Origin: DATBVX01 sp963724625
Lineage (GTDB): Bacteria > Pseudomonadota > Gammaproteobacteria > Steroidobacterales > Steroidobacteraceae
DNA length: 64,000 nucleotides
Direction: 5' to 3'
NCBI GenBank assembly: GCA_963724625.1
Contig: CAVRVO010000004.1
Span: 124,001 to 188,000 of the forward strand
The notes beneath the pieces were generated by a model. That model searched no databases. It saw only the letters and a program-made list of their open reading frames with translations, and had not been told where the DNA came from. Shown piece by piece: positions 60,785 to 64,000 of this stretch (position 1 is its first letter; each line of letters starts with the position of its first letter). Position numbers and translations under genes: made by a program.

Positions 60785-62121
60785 TGTCGAACATGACTCC
60801 ACCGGAAATCGTCCATGAGCTCGACAAGCACATCGTCGGGCAGGAGGCCGCCAAGCGCGCGGTCGCCATCGCGCTGCGTAACCGCTGGCGCCGCCTGCAG
60901 GTGCCGGAGCCGCTGCGCCAGGAAATCACGCCCAAGAACATCCTGATGATCGGGCCGACCGGCGTCGGCAAGACCGAGATCGCGCGACGCCTGGCGAAGC
61001 TCGCCAATGCGCCCTTCGTGAAGATCGAGGCCACCAAGTTCACCGAAGTCGGCTATGTCGGCCGCGACGTCGACTCGATCGTGAAGGACCTGGTCGATGT
61101 GTCGGTGAAGATGACGCGCGAGCAGGAAGTCGGCAAGGTTCGCGACCGGGCGCAGGAAGCCGCGGAGGACCGCGTCCTCGACATCCTGCTGCCGCGCCCG
61201 CGACAGATGGGCTTCTCGACCGACGAGCCCAGCCCGCCGCGCGATGCCGAGACGCGGCAGAAATTCCGCAAGATGTTGCGTGAAGGCGACCTCGATGAGC
61301 GCGAGATCGAGGTCGATCTGCGCTCAATGCCGGTCGGCGTCGAAATCATGGCGCCGCCCGGGATGGAAGAGATGACGCAACAGCTCCAGTCGATGTTCCA
61401 GAATATCGGCGGCGGGCGCACTCGCACGCGCAAGGTCAAGGTCAAGGAGGCTTTGAAGCTGCTCACCGACGAAGAAGCGGCCAAGATGATCAATGAAGAA
61501 GAGCTCAAGACACAGGCGGTGAATGCCGCCGAGCAGAACGGCATTGTCTTCATCGACGAGATCGACAAGCTTGCCCGCCGGCAGGAAACCGTCGGCGCCG
61601 ATGTGTCACGTGAGGGCGTGCAGCGTGACCTGCTGCCTCTCATCGAAGGCAGCACGGTCACCACCAAGTACGGCATGGTGAAGACCGATCACATCCTCTT
61701 CATCGCCTCGGGCGCCTTCCACATGTCGAAGCCGTCCGATCTGATCCCCGAGTTGCAGGGCCGACTGCCGATCCGGGTTGAGCTCCTCGCACTCAAGGTC
61801 GAGGACTTCGTACGCATCCTCACCGAACCCGACGCATCGCTGTGCGCCCAATACATAGCGCTCCTCGCGACCGAAGGATTCGAGGTGCGTTTCGATCCCA
61901 GCGGAGTGCGGCGGATCGCGGAGATCGCGTATCAGGTCAATGAGCGCACCGAGAATATTGGCGCCCGACGACTGCACACCATGATGGAGCGGTTGCTCGA
62001 AGTGGTGTCATTCGATGCGGCCGAGCGCAAGGGACAGAATCTCCTCGTCGACGGCAAGTACGTCGACGAGCATCTCGGTGAGCTGGCGAAGAACGAGGAC
62101 TTGAGTCGCTACATTCTCTAG
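60784..62121 (+). CDS. hslU: ATP-dependent protease ATPase subunit HslU
   Basis: A protein of 445 residues, the AAA+ unfoldase of HslVU. Walker A GPTGVGKTEIARRL (about 58-71), Walker B VFIDEIDKLA, sensor and arginine region ENIGARRLHTMMER, and an I-domain between. The C-terminus YIL fits HslV docking. Starts one base before the hslV stop ends, so translation is coupled. Confidence 0.96.
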   Translation: MSNMTPPEIVHELDKHIVGQEAAKRAVAIALRNRWRRLQVPEPLRQEITPKNILMIGPTGVGKTEIARRLAKLANAPFVKIEATKFTEVGYVGRDVDSIVKDLVDVSVKMTREQEVGKVRDRAQEAAEDRVLDILLPRPRQMGFSTDEPSPPRDAETRQKFRKMLREGDLDEREIEVDLRSMPVGVEIMAPPGMEEMTQQLQSMFQNIGGGRTRTRKVKVKEALKLLTDEEAAKMINEEELKTQAVNAAEQNGIVFIDEIDKLARRQETVGADVSREGVQRDLLPLIEGSTVTTKYGMVKTDHILFIASGAFHMSKPSDLIPELQGRLPIRVELLALKVEDFVRILTEPDASLCAQYIALLATEGFEVRFDPSGVRRIAEIAYQVNERTENIGARRLHTMMERLLEVVSFDAAERKGQNLLVDGKYVDEHLGELAKNEDLSRYIL

Positions 62122-62128
62122 GCGAGGC

Positions 62129-62509
62129 TCACTTCCATTGCGTCGCTTTGGTCTCGAATTGCGGTGATGACTTCCTGACGACGCAGAAGCGCTGCCCGGT
62201 CGGCGCCTCCATCACCCACCAGCGCTTGATCTTCTCAACACGCCGCGCACCCAGCTTCTCGAGTCGCGCTACTTCCGCCTCGATGTCATCTGTTTCGATG
62301 TCGATGTGCACGCGGCTCGGGTGCGCGACCTTCTGCACCTCGATGTGCAGATCGTTCTGATGGTCGTGCAGGCGTGCGTAGCCTTCGTCATCCGGATCGT
62401 CGGTGCGACCGGCTTTCAACCCGAGCGCCGCGCTCCAGAACGCCGCGGCCGCATCGAGATCATCCGTCTCGCAGTCGATGATGAACCCCGCCAGCTTGCT
62501 CTTGTGCAT
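62129..62509 (-). CDS. VOC family (glyoxalase-like) protein
   Basis: A protein of 126 residues with one VOC module of two beta-alpha-beta-beta-beta units: LAGFIIDCETDDLDAAAAFWSAALGL and HIDIETDDIEAEVARLEKLGA, metal or substrate pocket residues in HIEVQ and HIDIET. No substrate clear. Convergent with hslU, and 24 bp downstream of the cupin gene on the same strand. Confidence 0.87.
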   Translation of the reverse strand: MHKSKLAGFIIDCETDDLDAAAAFWSAALGLKAGRTDDPDDEGYARLHDHQNDLHIEVQKVAHPSRVHIDIETDDIEAEVARLEKLGARRVEKIKRWWVMEAPTGQRFCVVRKSSPQFETKATQWK

Positions 62510-62527
62510 CGATCGCTCCTCGAAACT

Positions 62528-63193
62528 CTATGGCAGGTGCCCTCGCTTGACCCACCACAGCGCTCCGGTCTCGCTGACGAATTCGGAATGCTGAGCGCCG
62601 GGCTGCCGCAGCCAGCTCCAGGCTTCGAGCACCGGCCGATCGGGCTCGAGCAACTGCAGCGTGCCAGTCAACACGAACACCTCTTCTCCTCCGGGCATCG
62701 CACGCGGCGGAACCCGCGCGCCCGGCCTCGCACGTTCGACGCACACGCTGATGCGCCCATTTGAATAGAGCAATGCGCGTTCATACCCAGGTGCCACTTC
62801 AGTCCACTGGCGATCGTTGGCATAGAGCCTGACGCTCTCGACTTCATCCGTCTGCATCTGCCGCAGCTTCACGAAAATGATGCAGCCCTCGCGGCTGAAC
62901 GGCGCGTGCTTGGAACCGGGGGGATTACGTACGTAGGTCCCGGGCGGATAGTCGCCCTCTTCGTCGGAAAAAATGCCGTCCAGCACCATGAACTCCTCGC
63001 CCAGCGCGTGGGTATGGGGACTGAAGAAACTCCCCTGCGCGTAACGCACGATGGTCGAAGCCAACGCCACTTCATCACCCACGCGCTCGAGCATGCGGCG
63101 CTCGACACCGGCCTCGGGTGAGGCCACCCAGGGCAAACGGGCCCCATGCACCAGTGCCCGCTGGCTACGATCGGCGTGAATCTGTGTCGCCAT
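62528..63193 (-). CDS. Double-cupin protein, ChrR-like
   Basis: A protein of 221 residues from ATG 63193. Two cupin barrels are visible: SPHTHALGEEFMVLDG with the metal His residues (H-x-H-x5-E), and a second with RAMPGGEEVFVLTGTL. The first resembles the anti-sigma ChrR cupin; it lacks the N-terminal anti-sigma domain and Cys/His zinc part. Probably a metal-binding enzyme or sensor. TTG 63199 is an alternative start. Confidence 0.85.
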   Translation of the reverse strand: MATQIHADRSQRALVHGARLPWVASPEAGVERRMLERVGDEVALASTIVRYAQGSFFSPHTHALGEEFMVLDGIFSDEEGDYPPGTYVRNPPGSKHAPFSREGCIIFVKLRQMQTDEVESVRLYANDRQWTEVAPGYERALLYSNGRISVCVERARPGARVPPRAMPGGEEVFVLTGTLQLLEPDRPVLEAWSWLRQPGAQHSEFVSETGALWWVKRGHLP

Positions 63194-63362
63194 GGTCAAA
63201 ACTCTACCCCTAATGCCTACGCATGTCGCAGAACTTCCCGGAGTGTTACGGGAATCCCCGCACGAACTGCATTAGGTGAATCAAGACGTTCGAGAGCGAG
63301 CCAGCAGATTATTGGACTCAACCGGGGCAATATGGGAATACCTATGTGTCCCATAATTAATA

Positions 63363-63369
63363 GTTAGGC
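63363..63369 (+). other. Integron core site GTTAGGC (attI-like or attC R')
   Basis: GTTAGGC matches the GTTRRRY core recognised by integron integrases. It stands 17 bases before the start of a short gene that ends in a probable attC. No attC-like stem can be folded upstream of it, so it is the array boundary: an attI-like site or the remaining half of an older attC. No intI gene is in the window. Confidence 0.5.
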
Positions 63370-63385
63370 GTCGAGAGCCGAAATC

Positions 63386-63784
63386 GTGCCAACCCCTCGC
63401 GTCAGTCCGGAAGACCGTCCTCTGAGCGCAACGGAAACGGCGTTTGTAGTGTGGATGCTTGAACATGGCAACGCGCGCGCAGCTGCGGCTCTTCCTCAAG
63501 TAGAAAGAGCTCGCGTCATTTCGCGTTGTGGCTGCGGATGTGCCAGCGTCGATTTCAGCGTCGACGGTGTGACTCCGTTACCTCGCTTTAAGATGCAGGT
63601 AGTTTCTGACTACTGCTGGTTCACCGAGCGCGGTAACCTTTGCGGGGCGTACGTGTTCTTGCGTGCCGGTATGTTGGCGGGAATCGATGTCTGGTCGATT
63701 GATGGCGCAGAAACGCCACATGAACTGCCGGATCCCGAGCAGCTCAGACCTCACACCGCAGACGTCCGTCGCTTCGACGCCTAA
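63386..63784 (+). CDS. Integron-cassette-like gene of unknown function
   Basis: A protein of 132 residues from GTG 63386. It has a Cys cluster, RCGCGCASVDF (about 47-57), which could bind zinc or iron-sulfur, then DYCWFTERGNLCGAYVFLRAG. No membrane segment. I do not recognise the family. Stop TAA lies inside the R'' box (GCCTAAC) of the attC that follows, a usual feature of cassette genes, and the start is close behind the GTTAGGC core, another one. Confidence 0.7.
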   Translation: MPTPRVSPEDRPLSATETAFVVWMLEHGNARAAAALPQVERARVISRCGCGCASVDFSVDGVTPLPRFKMQVVSDYCWFTERGNLCGAYVFLRAGMLAGIDVWSIDGAETPHELPDPEQLRPHTADVRRFDA

Positions 63785-63866
63785 CAACCAGCTGCAGCGG
63801 TCCGGGGAGGGATAAAGTGCCAGCATCCAATTCGCATCGGCCGGCCGTTGAGCCGGGACCTTAGGC
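63779..63866 (+). other. Probable integron attC recombination site
   Basis: The 5' end GCCTAAC (63779-63785) fits R'' (RYYYAAC) and the 3' end CTTAGGC (63860-63866) is its near-complement (R' GTTRRRY with the first G changed to C). Inside, GCTGCAGCGG (63791-63800) pairs with the region whose reverse complement is GCTCAACGG, leaving one extra base in the first arm, which is the extrahelical base typical of L''/L'. So the element folds as an attC hairpin of 88 bases. The changed R' base may weaken it. Confidence 0.6.
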
Positions 63867-63884
63867 GTCGCACGTAGGTGAGAT

Positions 63885-64000
63885 GTGGCGAAGGTCCGCA
63901 AGATTGATAAGGCGCCCCTCAATGGTCGTAACTATTATCTGGTCGACGCGAACTTTCTGGTGAATAGGTGCATCCCAGAGTCTATTGCGCCACACGGAGC
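63885..64000 (+). CDS. Partial PIN-like domain protein, next cassette
   Basis: An open frame of 38 codons from GTG 63885, with AGGTGAG five bases upstream, runs off the right edge: AKVRKIDKAPLNGRNYYLVDANFLVNRCIPES. The YYLVDANFLVN piece looks like the first strand and Asp of a PIN ribonuclease domain (D-x-N-x-L), as in toxins. It starts 18 bases behind the attC R' box. Partial; the rest is outside the window. Confidence 0.45.
   Translation, partial: MAKVRKIDKAPLNGRNYYLVDANFLVNRCIPESIAPHG

Noticed and set aside
63194..63362. A second attC or intI upstream of the GTTAGGC site
   Set aside because: No RYYYAAC partner that pairs with the core, and no integrase frame; only small hairpins (TATGGGA/TCCCATA) occur.

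Overview
The window is a GC-rich chromosomal segment, read as a gammaproteobacterium close to the Xanthomonadales, Nevskiales or Steroidobacterales. Evidence for this is the set of typical gammaproteobacterial blocks: tamA-tamB, lptM beside polA, engB opposite cytochrome c4 and dsbA, comM-ubiK opposite glnK-amtB-glnB, algZ-algR-hemX-hemY, dapF-DUF484-xerC-hslV-hslU, and ubiD beside a ferredoxin-type reductase. There are no rRNA genes. One tRNA-Arg(CCG) lies at 42295-42371.

Layout. 1-3.4 kb: a partial unknown gene divergent from an orphan FlhC-like regulator, then nudC, an HdeD-type membrane protein and a small exported protein. 3.5-10.4 kb: an NRDE protein, tamA-tamB and a SRPBCC protein. 11.0-19.4 kb: a compact arginine operon, argR-argG-(P-loop protein)-argC-argD-argF'-argB-argH, with a pair of ARG-box-like sites 21 bp apart in front. 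Its argF', argH, argC and argG resemble the Bacteroidetes (N-succinyl-ornithine) versions more than the usual gammaproteobacterial ones. No acylglutamate synthase gene is visible; an unusual P-loop protein sits between argG and argC, where a GNAT acyltransferase would be expected. 19.4-23.1 kb: a GST/FAA-hydrolase pair, an acyl-CoA dehydrogenase and a thioesterase. 23.1-30.2 kb: lptM, polA, a small porin-like barrel, engB, cytochrome c4, a lipoprotein DsbA and CorA.

30.2-43.3 kb is accessory and partly decayed. It holds a large LuxR-type ATPase regulator, a PAP2 phosphatase, unknown membrane and outer-membrane proteins, an amino-acid permease with a frameshifted aminotransferase, MarC, a truncated outer-membrane gene, a frameshifted VIT-like gene, a tandem repeat, the 3' end of an IS481-type transposase next to tRNA-Arg, and a twice-frameshifted cytochrome c5 gene. 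43.3-62.1 kb returns to core genes: comM, ubiK, a sigma54-driven PII/ammonium transporter block, the algZR-hemXY block without hemCD, a frameshifted ubiD, dapF, xerC and hslVU.

The right end (63363-64000) looks like the start of an integron cassette array. A GTTAGGC core site is followed by a short unknown gene whose stop codon lies in the R'' box of a probable attC, and then by the start of a PIN-like gene.

Six apparent single-base insertions break otherwise well-preserved proteins (near 3093, 36625, 41623, 42770, 42830 and 56630). All are +1 events, so sequencing or assembly error has to be considered before calling these genes pseudogenes.
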